Below, piece after piece: positions 56,128-64,000 of a stretch of DNA of 64,000 nt. Both the position numbers and the translations under genes were made by a program. Position 1 is the first letter of the stretch, and the number at the start of each line of letters is the position of its first letter. The stretch is from Paenibacillus rhizophilus. GTDB lineage: Bacteria; Bacillota; Bacilli; Paenibacillales; Paenibacillaceae. Where the stretch lies: NCBI RefSeq assembly GCF_003854965.1, contig NZ_RQPI01000005.1:1-64000 (forward strand), given 5' to 3'. The notes under the pieces were generated by a model that had not been told where the DNA came from, did no database searches, and saw only the letters and a program-made list of their open reading frames with translations.

Positions 56128-56161
56128 AGGACTGCATCTTTACCGCAGTCCTTTTTTTTTT
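56126..56161 (+). terminator. Terminator of the 55918 gene
   Basis: AAAGGACTGC ... GCAGTCCTTT with ten T behind it. Confidence 0.93.
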
Positions 56162-56171
56162 GAATCAAAGG

Positions 56172-56600
56172 TTAAGCATCCCTTTTCTCGAAACTCGTAA
56201 TCACAAAGTATCCGAACAGCACACCGGAGATTACATTGATTGGAGTAGAAGTCAGCACAAGATAAACTCCACCCTGGGGCAGCCACCGCATTCCCCATGG
56301 CATATAGGGATAAACGCAGAACAATAGGGAAGGCAAAGCAAGAAAAATCAGCCGATACCCGTTAAAGGTCCAGCGGCCTCTCCGGCTGCGTTCCCGAAGC
56401 AAAGTATCAGCTCCGATAACCAAACCGGAAAGGGAAGGAATAAGAGGGTAAAGAAAAACAAGCTTGTCGGGGAACGGGAACTTGAAATATTGACTCCGGT
56501 ATTCGGTAATCTCCCCGACAGCGAACCCCACGAGCAGAAGTACGGCGACCAGAACAACCATTTTCAATAAATGAACCAGCACATTTTTCAAGCGTCCCAC
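56172..56600 (-). CDS. Uncharacterised membrane protein
   Basis: 142 aa with four predicted helices (about 12-30, 45-65, 82-102, 115-135) and a short basic loop RERSRRGRWTF. No family motif recognised. ATG 56600 follows AAAGGGTGGGACGCTTG. It lies beside the acetyltransferase cluster but is in its own unit. Confidence 0.7.
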   Translation of the reverse strand: MGRLKNVLVHLLKMVVLVAVLLLVGFAVGEITEYRSQYFKFPFPDKLVFLYPLIPSLSGLVIGADTLLRERSRRGRWTFNGYRLIFLALPSLLFCVYPYMPWGMRWLPQGGVYLVLTSTPINVISGVLFGYFVITSFEKRDA

Positions 56601-56629
56601 CCTTTCGCATTAATTATCGTCCTTTAAAT

Positions 56630-57505
56630 TCAAACATCGCTGCTTCTGCTGACCCATCTCATCCCCGGCGCCTCCAGAGGCCGTTCTTTAAATCCAAACT
56701 TCTTGTAAAAATCCGCTTTATGAGCCGCCGCAAACAATTGAACCATCAGGATATCCCGTTCTTTGCACTTCTTCAGCAATCTCCTAAGAATGCCGGAACC
56801 GATCCCCTTGCCCTGGTCATCCGGCAAAATAATTAAATCGCATATAAAAGCCTGAAAGACGCCATCCGAGATCACCCGGCCCATTCCAACCAGTTGATCC
56901 CCTTTAAAGGCCGAAATAATAAACCAGCTGCCGCACAGAGCGGTCTCCAGCTGCTTGCTTCCCTTCTCCGTTATTCCCTGCCAGCCTGCGCTTTCAATCA
57001 AGCGGATGAACTCTTTCCCAGTCGGCGTATACTCGCGATATGTGACGGGCCGCAGATCCTTGGACATGATAATATCCGTACCGAATTCTTCCGACTCGAT
57101 CACCTGAACCCGGCGGTATCCCAGCTCCCCGTAAAAATGTTCAGCCGTCAGGCTGCTGGGAACTTTAAGAATACAGACACCGCTATTCCAAGCGACTTGC
57201 TCCAAATATCGAATAAGAGAACGCCCAACTCCCCTGCCGTGATGATCCATATCCACAAAAACGGTATATAGCGTATCTCCATCCAGACTTGCAGTACCGA
57301 TCACTTTCTCACCTTCAATGGCAACTACCATTTTTCTTGCTGCGGAAATGAGCTTTATGTACTCCGGCGAAAACAGATTAACCATTCTTTGAATGATTTG
57401 TTCCGGATAATCTCTGCTGTTAACCTTAAGCAGGTTCTCTCTGATGAGGACCGAGACTGCTTCACTGTCTTGCGGACCAAAATCCCGAATTGCTACAGAA
57501 CTCAC
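56630..57505 (-). CDS. GNAT acetyltransferase with two domains
   Basis: 291 aa. First GNAT domain about 1-150 with the acetyl-CoA loop DMDHHGRGVGRSLIRYLE; second about 150-285 with LPDDQGKGIGSGILRRLLKKC. Two full R/Q-x-x-G-x-G/A loops show a tandem fusion; one may be regulatory. GTG 57505 has GGAGG with 8 nt spacing; the longer frame is unsupported. Substrate unknown. It ends 30 bp before the membrane protein on the same strand. Confidence 0.85.
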   Translation of the reverse strand: MSSVAIRDFGPQDSEAVSVLIRENLLKVNSRDYPEQIIQRMVNLFSPEYIKLISAARKMVVAIEGEKVIGTASLDGDTLYTVFVDMDHHGRGVGRSLIRYLEQVAWNSGVCILKVPSSLTAEHFYGELGYRRVQVIESEEFGTDIIMSKDLRPVTYREYTPTGKEFIRLIESAGWQGITEKGSKQLETALCGSWFIISAFKGDQLVGMGRVISDGVFQAFICDLIILPDDQGKGIGSGILRRLLKKCKERDILMVQLFAAAHKADFYKKFGFKERPLEAPGMRWVSRSSDV

Positions 57506-57525
57506 TTTTTCACCTCCGGCTATTC

Positions 57526-57850
57526 TTATTCTTTCACCGCGATCCATATTGTCCATCGGTCCTGTTCCTGTATGGGTTGGCCGCCAGCCAGCTTCGATCC
57601 GATGAAATTCACCAGTTCCTTCAATTCCCCATCCGATAATTCATGTAAGATGGATCTTCCTGTCCGGTTGAGCAAATCCCGCCCCGGACAGCGCCAGAGC
57701 CTTCGTGTAAATACCGCAGCCGCAGCCAAGATCCAGTACACGCATCCCTTGAAGCCGGACATGCTGCTCTATCGTTTGGACCCAGCGCGCTTCCGCTTCT
57801 CTGGAGGCATAGGTCGATTGATTGTTATGATCGTGAAAGTCGATAGGCAT
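57526..57850 (-). pseudogene. Collapsed class I methyltransferase
   Basis: ATG 57850 opens a frame with the SAM-binding motif [21 protein letters not shown], which then stops. In another frame the typical C-terminus follows, [20 protein letters not shown] and [11 protein letters not shown], ending at 57526. The middle of a roughly 250 aa enzyme, with the other SAM motifs, is deleted and the frame shifted. It lies in the acetyltransferase cluster and shows decay here. Confidence 0.8.
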
Positions 57851-57869
57851 CCCTATTACCGCCTTTCCT

Positions 57870-58373
57870 TTAAAATACTTCGCTCATTTCTTTCTCCATT
57901 ACATAGCTTGCTTCCTTGGCATCACGGGCGTTCTCAATTCTGACGATTTTAAATCCGCATTTATTGACGTAAAAATGATTGTTTCGCCTTGAAAATCCCG
58001 GAGTTTCCGTCGTCCACTTTTTCGTGTCCAGGTATTCCCTCTCTATTGCTTCCCATATGCTCAAGCCGACGCCCTGACTTTGCAAAGCGGGATCTACAAA
58101 TAAATTGCCCAGGAAATTTTCGTTATTCTCATGGATGAAGACAATGACAGCACCCACTATTCTGCCATCCAGCAGCACTTTAAAAGATTCGGAGGGCGAT
58201 TCCAGCGCCCAGCGTCTGATAAATTCGCCTGTGTCATATCCTTCCGGTCCGCCTTTATCTTCACCGAGCGAAACCAAAGCATCATTATCAAAGGACCGGG
58301 TCATGATTTCAGTCAACGCTTCAACATCGTTATCTTTGATCGGTTGAAGATCCAACTTCCATGCTTTTTCCAT
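57870..58373 (-). CDS. GNAT family acetyltransferase
   Basis: 167 aa. GNAT core with FLGNLFVDPALQSQGVGLSIWEAIERE (acetyl-CoA loop QSQGVG) and GFSRRNNHFYVNKCGFKIV. ATG 58373 has GGGGGCGAAGAT upstream. 16 bp separates it from the upstream acetyltransferase, so these form an operon. Substrate unknown. Confidence 0.85.
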   Translation of the reverse strand: MEKAWKLDLQPIKDNDVEALTEIMTRSFDNDALVSLGEDKGGPEGYDTGEFIRRWALESPSESFKVLLDGRIVGAVIVFIHENNENFLGNLFVDPALQSQGVGLSIWEAIEREYLDTKKWTTETPGFSRRNNHFYVNKCGFKIVRIENARDAKEASYVMEKEMSEVF

Positions 58374-58389
58374 ATCTTCGCCCCCATCT

Positions 58390-58824
58390 TTAAAAATGCT
58401 TCCGATACCCCTCCACATTCTCTTCCTTATATCCCAATTGTTCGTAGAACTTATGCGCTTCTTTTCGCTGCCCGCCCGATACCAAGATGATGTAGGCGCA
58501 GTCTCTCTTCCGCGCCGCTTGCTCGATTTCCAGCATCAAATTCTTGCCGATCCCTTGTCTTCTGAAACTGCCGGCTACGACAACATTCTCTATGACCATA
58601 AACGTCTTGCATTCTCCCACAAGATCCTGGCAGACGATCCCCATCAGCGAGCCGGCTAATATATCCCCTTGAAAAGCGCCCAGCAAAATATAACGGTCAT
58701 CATGCTCAAGCGATTCGAATACGTCAGACAGCTTCGCCTCATTGGTCTTTCGTCCCATCAGTTCCTCATACAGGCTGCTTAAGGCGGGCAAATCATCGCG
58801 GCCGATTTTTTTAATGGAAATCAT
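58390..58824 (-). CDS. GNAT family acetyltransferase
   Basis: 144 aa. IENVVVAGSFRRQGIGKNLMLEIE holds the RRQGIG acetyl-CoA loop, followed by AHKFYEQLGY. ATG 58824 overlaps the stop of the HAD gene by the sequence ATGA, so translation is coupled. A normal GNAT length. Substrate unknown. Confidence 0.87.
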   Translation of the reverse strand: MISIKKIGRDDLPALSSLYEELMGRKTNEAKLSDVFESLEHDDRYILLGAFQGDILAGSLMGIVCQDLVGECKTFMVIENVVVAGSFRRQGIGKNLMLEIEQAARKRDCAYIILVSGGQRKEAHKFYEQLGYKEENVEGYRKHF

Positions 58825-59489
58825 ACGATGTCCGCCTTTCCATTTGAAGCAAATGCTTCGTACAGTTCCTGCACAGTATGTATACAATACGTCGGTCCAA
58901 TGGCTTCCATCTCAGCTTCGCTGCCGTACCCGTACAAAACGCCAATAGACGATATTCCGTTGTTATGCGCTCCGATAATATCATACTTCCGGTCTCCGAT
59001 CATTACCGTGCCGGCTGCTTCCAGATTCTCTTGTTCCAGAATATGCTTAATGATCTCACTTTTATCCGACAGTGTTCCATCCAGGCCGCTCCCGACCACC
59101 GCATGGAAGAAGTGCTCCAGCTTAAAATGCTTCAGAATCTTCTCCGCGAACACAAGCGGCTTGGAAGTCGCTACGATCAGAACGGCCTGCCGCTGAGTAA
59201 GCATACTCAAAAGTTCGGGAATTCCGGAATACAGTTCATTTTCGAAAATCCCCCTATCCGCAAAGTATTCCCGGTAATACAGCACCGCCTGCCAGGCGTC
59301 CGCCTCCGAAAAACCATAAAACTCTTGGAACGAATGGGCCAGCGGCGGCCCGATAAACGGTTCCAATCGATCCAAATCGCCTTCGGCAATGCCAAACTTG
59401 GCAAGCGCGTACTGCACGGACTTGGTAATGCCCAGCTTCGGGTCTGTCAGCGTTCCGTCCAGGTCAAACAAAATATGAGAAAAATTCAA
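58821..59489 (-). CDS. HAD family phosphatase
   Basis: 222 aa. Motif I FDLDGTLTDPKLG with both Asp near residue 8, motif II VATSKP, motif III in SDKSEIIKHIL region (Lys), motif IV MIGDRKYDIIGA. Cap inserted between motif I and II, like phosphoglycolate phosphatase/PgmB types. TTG 59489 has AAGGTG at 5 nt. Substrate unknown. Upstream of the coupled GNAT gene. Confidence 0.9.
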   Translation of the reverse strand: MNFSHILFDLDGTLTDPKLGITKSVQYALAKFGIAEGDLDRLEPFIGPPLAHSFQEFYGFSEADAWQAVLYYREYFADRGIFENELYSGIPELLSMLTQRQAVLIVATSKPLVFAEKILKHFKLEHFFHAVVGSGLDGTLSDKSEIIKHILEQENLEAAGTVMIGDRKYDIIGAHNNGISSIGVLYGYGSEAEMEAIGPTYCIHTVQELYEAFASNGKADIV

Positions 59490-59548
59490 ATGATCACCTT
59501 CTCTTTCCAATCAGGTTCTTCGTGACGAATCAAATAGAACAGGGTCAT

Positions 59549-60007
59549 CTATATTTTCTTCTCAAAACAAAGACTGGATGGACAATCCGCGTATTCTCCG
59601 AACCGTTCAATCCCGCCGTAACCGTTCTTCTTATAGAACCCGATGGCCTCCGTCTGCTGATCTCCCGTTTCCAGCTTGATTCCCTGATACCCCTGATGTG
59701 CCGCCTCTTCTTCCAGCCGCTGCACGATCATCCGGGCGATTCCCCTGCCTCGGAACTCCGGCTCCACGAAGAAACGCTTCAACTCCACATGGTCTTCATC
59801 CAGCTTCTTAATCGCTCCGCATCCGACAGGGCGGGAGTCCAGGTAAGCGACGATAAAATAAATATCATTCACGTAAGGATCTTCGAAATCAACCAGATAG
59901 ACTTCTTCCGGCGGGTAAAGTTCAAACAGATAGCGGTCAAGCTGTGAAATCAGCAGGGCCAGATCCGGATTCTCCGGCGCAACCTGCACCAATTCAATCT
60001 TTTCCAT
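59549..60007 (-). CDS. GNAT family acetyltransferase
   Basis: 152 aa. VELKRFFVEPEFRGRGIARMIVQRLEE with FRGRGIA loop, GYQGIKLETGDQQTEAIGFYKKNGY. ATG 60007 has GGAGAG at 7 nt. Similar to yjbC/ElaA-like broad GNATs; substrate unknown. About 60 bp upstream of the HAD gene on the same strand. Confidence 0.88.
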   Translation of the reverse strand: MEKIELVQVAPENPDLALLISQLDRYLFELYPPEEVYLVDFEDPYVNDIYFIVAYLDSRPVGCGAIKKLDEDHVELKRFFVEPEFRGRGIARMIVQRLEEEAAHQGYQGIKLETGDQQTEAIGFYKKNGYGGIERFGEYADCPSSLCFEKKI

Positions 60008-60178
60008 GTTCAATCTCTCCTTAATAACGATCTACAGCCAAACAAAGCATAAATCCATTGTACCCCGCCCAACCCAAATGAAAAAGACGACGTTGGACAG
60101 CATACAAAAAAATCAATGACAGGTCTAATTCCGCCATAGTAAAATATTTGATAATGATGAAAAAATACGAAAGAGGCG

Positions 60179-60688
60179 ATGAATCTGGAATCCCAATCGA
60201 ATACGGTTGTACCTCCAAAGAGGCCGAATTTTTACAGAAGGCGCAACACCGCAGCATATTCCTTTATGGCGTGGACGGCATTTGTCATTGCGGCGGGCTT
60301 TGAATTTGTCGGAATCTACACCCTTCAAGAACCTTTGTCGGTAAAAGGGTACTATGCCGTATGCGGCGTTCTCATTATTATCTCGTCATTTATGCTGCAA
60401 AAAGTAGTAAGGGACAACGATGAGGACGACTTTTTACAGGAGCAAAATCCGTATCACCGCAAGCGGAACACGTCGGCGTTTACTTTTCTGGCCTGGGCGG
60501 GTTTCGTGATTGCCATCCTCTTTGAGTACATAGGGTTATACACGTTGAAGGAGCCGCTTTATGTCAAGGGCTACTACGCGATAGCCGCCGCATTCCTGGT
60601 GGTGTCCTGCTTCGTGCTGCAAAAGACGATACGCGATAATGAAGAGGATGATTACAACCTTGGAGTCAGCCCGTCTTCGGAAGCGTAA
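60179..60688 (+). CDS. YiaA/YiaB-type membrane protein, duplicated domain
   Basis: 169 aa, two homologous halves: FMAWTAFVIAAGFEFVGIYTL and FLAWAGFVIAILFEYIGLYTL, each with two helices and the segment LxVKGYYA. Cytoplasmic acidic ends (RDNDEDDF, RDNEEDDYN) are repeated too. Function unknown, stress-related in enterobacteria. ATG 60179; GAGGCG lies directly upstream, a weak spacing. Confidence 0.9.
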   Translation: MNLESQSNTVVPPKRPNFYRRRNTAAYSFMAWTAFVIAAGFEFVGIYTLQEPLSVKGYYAVCGVLIIISSFMLQKVVRDNDEDDFLQEQNPYHRKRNTSAFTFLAWAGFVIAILFEYIGLYTLKEPLYVKGYYAIAAAFLVVSCFVLQKTIRDNEEDDYNLGVSPSSEA

Positions 60689-60733
60689 AGCTACAGTTTG
60701 CCAGTCATTTGAGGCCAAGGCATCTATAAACAC

Positions 60734-60775
60734 AAAAGGACGTTCCTATAGCCAGAATTGGCGGGACGTCCTTTT
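60734..60775. terminator. Bidirectional terminator
   Basis: AAAAGGACGTTCC and GGGACGTCCTTTT with a 16 nt loop; serves the yiaA-like gene. Confidence 0.85.
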
Positions 60776-60822
60776 GCATGAATCTTTGGCTGTTTAATCT
60801 GCGCTTGTCTGTTAAAAAGCTT

Positions 60823-61587
60823 TCAGTGTCCTTTGACCGCAACTGCCAATGAACCGATATACTCCTTGAGTACGCCTCCAACCGTTTCGATGGCTCCAGG
60901 GCTTGGAGCCAGCTTCCCCGCATACCATGACGCAGAAGCCGCAGCGCTTGCATGATAATCGGTCGGATACGGCTGCACCTCCATCCCGGCCCGCCGGAAC
61001 TCCGCAACCGCCCGCGGCATATGAAAAGCCGAAGTAACCAGCACAGGGCGGCTCAATCCCTGTTCCTTCAACAGCTCGACTGTGTATTCCGCATTCTGTT
61101 CCGTATTCAGCGAGCGATTCTCTATAAGAATATTCTGCTCGTCCACTCCCAATCCGATCAGCTGCCTGCGGGCGATGTCGCCTTCGTTTCCGCTGTCCGC
61201 AAAAACCTGCCCGCCGCTGAACAGCACCGGCAATCCCGTCAGATGGTGCAGCCGCACCGCCGTTATTAGCCGGTTGGCCGCCGAGCCTCCCAAATTGCCC
61301 TCACCGTCCACATCGGGAGTTCCCTGTGTGGCTCCTCCGCCGAGCACAACCAGACAATCGCCCTGCACCTCCGCCGGGGGAGCATATTTCGATTCCAGCG
61401 TCCGCATTAGCGGGTCCGAGACCAGCGGGATCGAAGCGAAATACAGCAGCAGCGTTATAACGAGCAGCATTCCTGCCGAGCCGCGCTGTTTTTTCCATAG
61501 CATCCATAATGCCAGCAGCGTCAGAAGCAGGATAAAAATTCCCGGAGGAAGCACGAAACTGTAGATAAATTTAATAACATAAATCAA
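60823..61587 (-). CDS. YdcF family (DUF218) protein
   Basis: 254 aa. Two N-terminal helices (about 1-55), then the DUF218 domain: LVVLGGGATQG, ANRLITAVRLHHLTGLPVLFSGGQ, ENRSLNTEQNAEYTV, VTSAFHMPRAVAEFRRAG. Members act at the envelope (SanA, ElyC). ATG 61587 follows AGGAGAGGG. Role here not known. Confidence 0.88.
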   Translation of the reverse strand: MIYVIKFIYSFVLPPGIFILLLTLLALWMLWKKQRGSAGMLLVITLLLYFASIPLVSDPLMRTLESKYAPPAEVQGDCLVVLGGGATQGTPDVDGEGNLGGSAANRLITAVRLHHLTGLPVLFSGGQVFADSGNEGDIARRQLIGLGVDEQNILIENRSLNTEQNAEYTVELLKEQGLSRPVLVTSAFHMPRAVAEFRRAGMEVQPYPTDYHASAAASASWYAGKLAPSPGAIETVGGVLKEYIGSLAVAVKGH

Positions 61588-61603
61588 TAGATCCCTCTCC
61601 TTT

Positions 61604-62428
61604 CTACAAATGATGAATCTTAGGTCGCTCCGCTAATCTTGCTCTGATGATCGATACGAGTTTGATTTTTTCATCCTGTGGAACCCCTTCGGACAATCTG
61701 GCTGCGGCTGTCGGCATTATCCACTTGTCTATCGTTGAATAATCCTGACCGGTTACCCGAAGATACTCTTTAATGTAAGCTGACTTCAGCTTGTTTCTAA
61801 GGAATTGAGCCAATAACTTAATGGGGGCTGGAGTGCCGTCAGGCATAGAACCTATACTGAGTAAAATCACCGATCTTGCGACGTCGCCGGCAGGATTTCC
61901 CGACATCCCGGTCATCCAGTCAAGAATCCAGCAGCTTCCGTCAAACATCACGTTGTCCGGATGAAAGTCGCCATGGCACAGCCGGTTCCCCTCAGGCAAT
62001 TCCTCCATGTAGCGGATAATTTTTGCTTTCTCCTGTTCGGTAAGGAGGGGAGCCCTTTGTATGCTTTCACAGAGCAGCTTTTTCTGTTTCCTGTTCAATT
62101 CGGACGCCTCATAAGCATGGATTTCAGCGTGCAGGTTCGCCAGCAGGTTTGAATATTTAGTCACAGCCCAAGGCTTCTTGGTGAGAAGATCCAGCAATGA
62201 AGCGCCGGAGATGCGCTGAAATATTAATCCGTTCCTGCCGTCCAGTTCGGTATGTCCGAAAGGCTCAGGAGTGCGTATACCAAGCGAACAAGCCAGCATG
62301 CTGACGAAAAGCTCCTGATTGATCGCCTCCGCGGGAAAGTCCTTTTTGTAAAGCTTGATAATTCTCCCTTCCTTGTGTTCAAAAATATCGGCTGTTCTTC
62401 CCTGTCCAATCCGGTTCAAACCATTCAT
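61604..62428 (-). CDS. APH-type phosphotransferase
   Basis: 274 aa. IGQGRTADIFEHKEGRIIKLYK nucleotide loop, catalytic LCHGDFHPDNVMFDG, and the ILDWMTGMSGNPAGDVARS metal-binding loop. Homologous to aminoglycoside and choline kinases, fructosamine kinases; substrate cannot be predicted, so no resistance claim is made. It lies 16 bp upstream of the YdcF gene, same operon. Confidence 0.85.
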   Translation of the reverse strand: MNGLNRIGQGRTADIFEHKEGRIIKLYKKDFPAEAINQELFVSMLACSLGIRTPEPFGHTELDGRNGLIFQRISGASLLDLLTKKPWAVTKYSNLLANLHAEIHAYEASELNRKQKKLLCESIQRAPLLTEQEKAKIIRYMEELPEGNRLCHGDFHPDNVMFDGSCWILDWMTGMSGNPAGDVARSVILLSIGSMPDGTPAPIKLLAQFLRNKLKSAYIKEYLRVTGQDYSTIDKWIMPTAAARLSEGVPQDEKIKLVSIIRARLAERPKIHHL

Positions 62429-62545
62429 CCGATCGTCTTCCCTCCCGCTTAATATCGTTATCCGCTATGTACCCGTAAACATTATGTATTAACAAATAAA
62501 CTTTCTAACTTATGGATATTCTGATAATACCTTCGGATAGAAGTG

Positions 62546-62592
62546 TTGACAAGCCGCCGGCACTTTCAGATAATACGTTTATAAGAACGTAT
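62546..62592 (+). promoter_or_regulatory. Promoter with palindromic operator before VOC gene
   Basis: TTGACA (62546-62551) and GATAAT (62569-62574) are 17 bp apart. ATACGTT-TATAAG-AACGTAT (62573-62592) is a perfect 7-6-7 inverted repeat over the -10 and start region, a position typical for a repressor. Its regulator is not identified. Confidence 0.7.
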
Positions 62593-62658
62593 GTTTGTAA
62601 AGAGGGGTCAGGCATTCGCCGAACGGTATTTCATATTTAGTTAAAGGGAGCGATAACT

Positions 62659-63063
62659 ATGCAGGATCAAAAAATTACGACGTTTTTAATGTTTTCCGGA
62701 CAGGCTGAGGAGGCGATGAACTTCTACATTTCTTTGTTCGACGGGTCGGAAGTGCTGCATATTAAGCGTTACGGGCCAAACCAAGATGGATCCGAAGGGA
62801 GCGTGATGAACGCCGCCTTTTCGCTGAACGGACAACAGTTTATGTGCATCGACAGCAATTTAACGCATGACTTCACGTTTACGCCCTCTATGTCTCTGTA
62901 TGTCAATTGCAAGAGCGAGGAAGAGATTGACCATCTGTTTGCAAAGCTGTCCGAAGGAGGCAGCGTATATATGCCTTTGGCCGCTTACCCGTTCAGTGAT
63001 AAATTCGGCTGGGTCGGCGATCGATACGGAGTGACTTGGCAGTTGAATCTGGCGGGGAAATAA
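62659..63063 (+). CDS. VOC family protein, PhnB-like
   Basis: 134 aa. KITTFLMFSGQAEEAMNFYISLF opens a glyoxalase/bleomycin-resistance type fold; EGSVMNAAFSLNGQQFMCID, then WVGDRYGVTWQLNL at the end as in PhnB/YjbI-type proteins. Function unknown. ATG 62659 has AAAGGGAG upstream. Followed by a terminator at 63083. Confidence 0.88.
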   Translation: MQDQKITTFLMFSGQAEEAMNFYISLFDGSEVLHIKRYGPNQDGSEGSVMNAAFSLNGQQFMCIDSNLTHDFTFTPSMSLYVNCKSEEEIDHLFAKLSEGGSVYMPLAAYPFSDKFGWVGDRYGVTWQLNLAGK

Positions 63064-63082
63064 GGGGAAAAAGCAGAGACAA

Positions 63083-63128
63083 AACCCGCAAAAATGCCTT
63101 GCAGCAGGATCAAGGTTTCTCGCGGGTT
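63083..63128 (+). terminator. Terminator of the VOC gene
   Basis: AACCCGC ... GCGGGTT with an inner CCTTG/CAAGG stem, 20 nt after the stop; no T-run. Confidence 0.6.
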
Positions 63129-63175
63129 GAAGTAAATTATGCTCGTAGAAAAATAATTCCTAGAGGAGATTTTTA

Positions 63176-64000
63176 ATGAACAATCAAGAAAAACATTTTA
63201 AAATAAAATCGTATTCTAACACAGAATCTCAGAGGGTATTAGAGTATTGGACGCCAGAAAGAATATCTAAAGCGAAGCCTATATCCCCCAAAAAAATAAC
63301 TAAAGAAGCTTTAGAGAAGGATTTTAGAAATCAAGTAAAAAGCCCATATGAAACAGAATCTATAATAAATCAAGATAATTCATCTTCTTTATCTCCATTT
63401 CTAGGAGAGCCTTATGAAGTAGATGTAAATGATTTCCCTTACAGTGCCGGGGGTAAATTTCTATTTACACAAGGAGAAGGCGAAGACACTAAGCATTTCC
63501 ATGGAACTGCTCAATTTATTGGTCATTGTCAAATGATCCTCACCGCTGCACATTGTGTAGTAGATGAAGATACTGGAGAAGAATACAAAAACTTTGCGTT
63601 CGCACGTGCTTATAGAAACGTTGATGGTAATGAAGAACAAGAACTTTTTGCTATTGAACGTATAGGCACTGCAGAAGGAGCAGGAAAATTTGCTGAATTA
63701 GATTTTGCGTTTTGCCGCACCACGGAATCTTACCCGGGACAGACGTTAGCTTTAAAAATAGGAGAACCTGCTCCAGATGGGCATCCAATGCATGCAATTG
63801 GGTATCCAGAAGACTTTAATGACGGTAACGTCATGGCTGCGGTTGATGGTACAAGGGAAAAAATTAATGATGGCTCTTTTGTGATGGAAGGGAATCCCAT
63901 GGGTCCGGGATCTAGCGGAGGGGCTATGATGGTTGACTTGAATATTGAAGGTCGTAAGTGGACAAATCTAGTAGTAGGACTTAACTCACGTTCTTATGAA
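63176..64000 (+). CDS. Trypsin-like serine protease, 3' end beyond window
   Basis: At least 275 codons, open at the right edge. Catalytic His126 in LTAAHCVV, Asp176 in ELDFAFC and Ser247 in GPGSSGG give the S1 triad; HAIGYPED region resembles the V8/Glu-endopeptidase S1B branch. The N-terminal 80 residues are hydrophilic, Lys/Ser-rich and have no signal peptide, so secretion, if any, is non-classical, or the protease is cytoplasmic. ATG 63176 follows GAGGAG at 6 nt. AT-rich relative to the rest of the window, suggesting acquisition; the sequence left of it ends in the VOC terminator. Confidence 0.88.
   Translation, partial: MNNQEKHFKIKSYSNTESQRVLEYWTPERISKAKPISPKKITKEALEKDFRNQVKSPYETESIINQDNSSSLSPFLGEPYEVDVNDFPYSAGGKFLFTQGEGEDTKHFHGTAQFIGHCQMILTAAHCVVDEDTGEEYKNFAFARAYRNVDGNEEQELFAIERIGTAEGAGKFAELDFAFCRTTESYPGQTLALKIGEPAPDGHPMHAIGYPEDFNDGNVMAAVDGTREKINDGSFVMEGNPMGPGSSGGAMMVDLNIEGRKWTNLVVGLNSRSYE

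Noticed and set aside
61604..62428. Antibiotic resistance gene (aminoglycoside phosphotransferase)
   Set aside because: The APH fold is shared by many kinases; nothing in the sequence ties it to an antibiotic.

Overview
The window looks like a chromosome segment of a spore-forming, facultatively anaerobic Bacillota bacterium, most likely Paenibacillus or a close relative. The basis is a Bacillus-type gene order (mntR, yqhO, yqhP, yqhQ, yqhR, yqhT, efp), strong AGGAGG ribosome sites with frequent TTG and GTG starts, a spore photoproduct lyase, T-box and cobalamin leaders, copper-amine-oxidase-type stalk domains on secreted proteins, and moderate GC. The genus call is inference; no rRNA is present. 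I see no tRNA, rRNA, CRISPR array or phage module.

Layout. 1-180: the 5' end of a group IIC intron sitting directly behind the lysC terminator. 243-10202: lysC, efp and the yqh block (peptidase, membrane proteins, patatin phospholipase) with a secreted GHL10 glycosidase-like protein inserted, then mntR and splB. 10222-17201: ccdA, a zinc uptake operon (znuA-znuC-znuB) with a perfect Zur box inside its promoter, metG with a methionine T-box, yidD and zur. 17390-19633: a large secreted stalk-domain protein.

20228-33070 is an anaerobic block: adhE, pflB and pflA for mixed-acid fermentation, the [4Fe-4S] regulator fnr, the nitrite reductase set nirB-nirD-nirC and a hemerythrin-type iron-sulfur repair protein (RIC/ScdA). 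FNR-type boxes lie before adhE, pflB, fnr, nirB and ric; at four of these five the box centre is about 41.5 to 42.5 bp from a plausible start site, so the block reads as one regulon carried with its own regulator. adhE also has a likely CcpA (cre) site.

34064-37213 is an AT-rich insert: a TetR regulator divergent from two tandem macrolide-type glycosyltransferases. 37301-44945 holds an HxlR regulator, an oxidoreductase, a TVP38 protein, an MsrA-MsrB fusion, a DUF4349 lipoprotein and metE under a cobalamin riboswitch. 45048-55008 holds uppP, a YbdM-like kinase, a YitT protein behind an unassigned structured leader, a short CRP/FNR regulator, a stress protein, an AI-2E family transporter, ung, an RNase HI-like protein and an aldo/keto reductase, with several small genes that carry their own terminators. 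56172-63063 is a run of accessory genes: four GNAT-family genes, a HAD phosphatase, a collapsed methyltransferase pseudogene, a YdcF protein, an APH-type phosphotransferase and a VOC protein. The window ends inside an AT-rich trypsin-like protease gene.

Start codons were chosen by ribosome-site spacing and often lie downstream of the longest open frame. Product calls rest on motifs and remembered family sequences; no database search was run.
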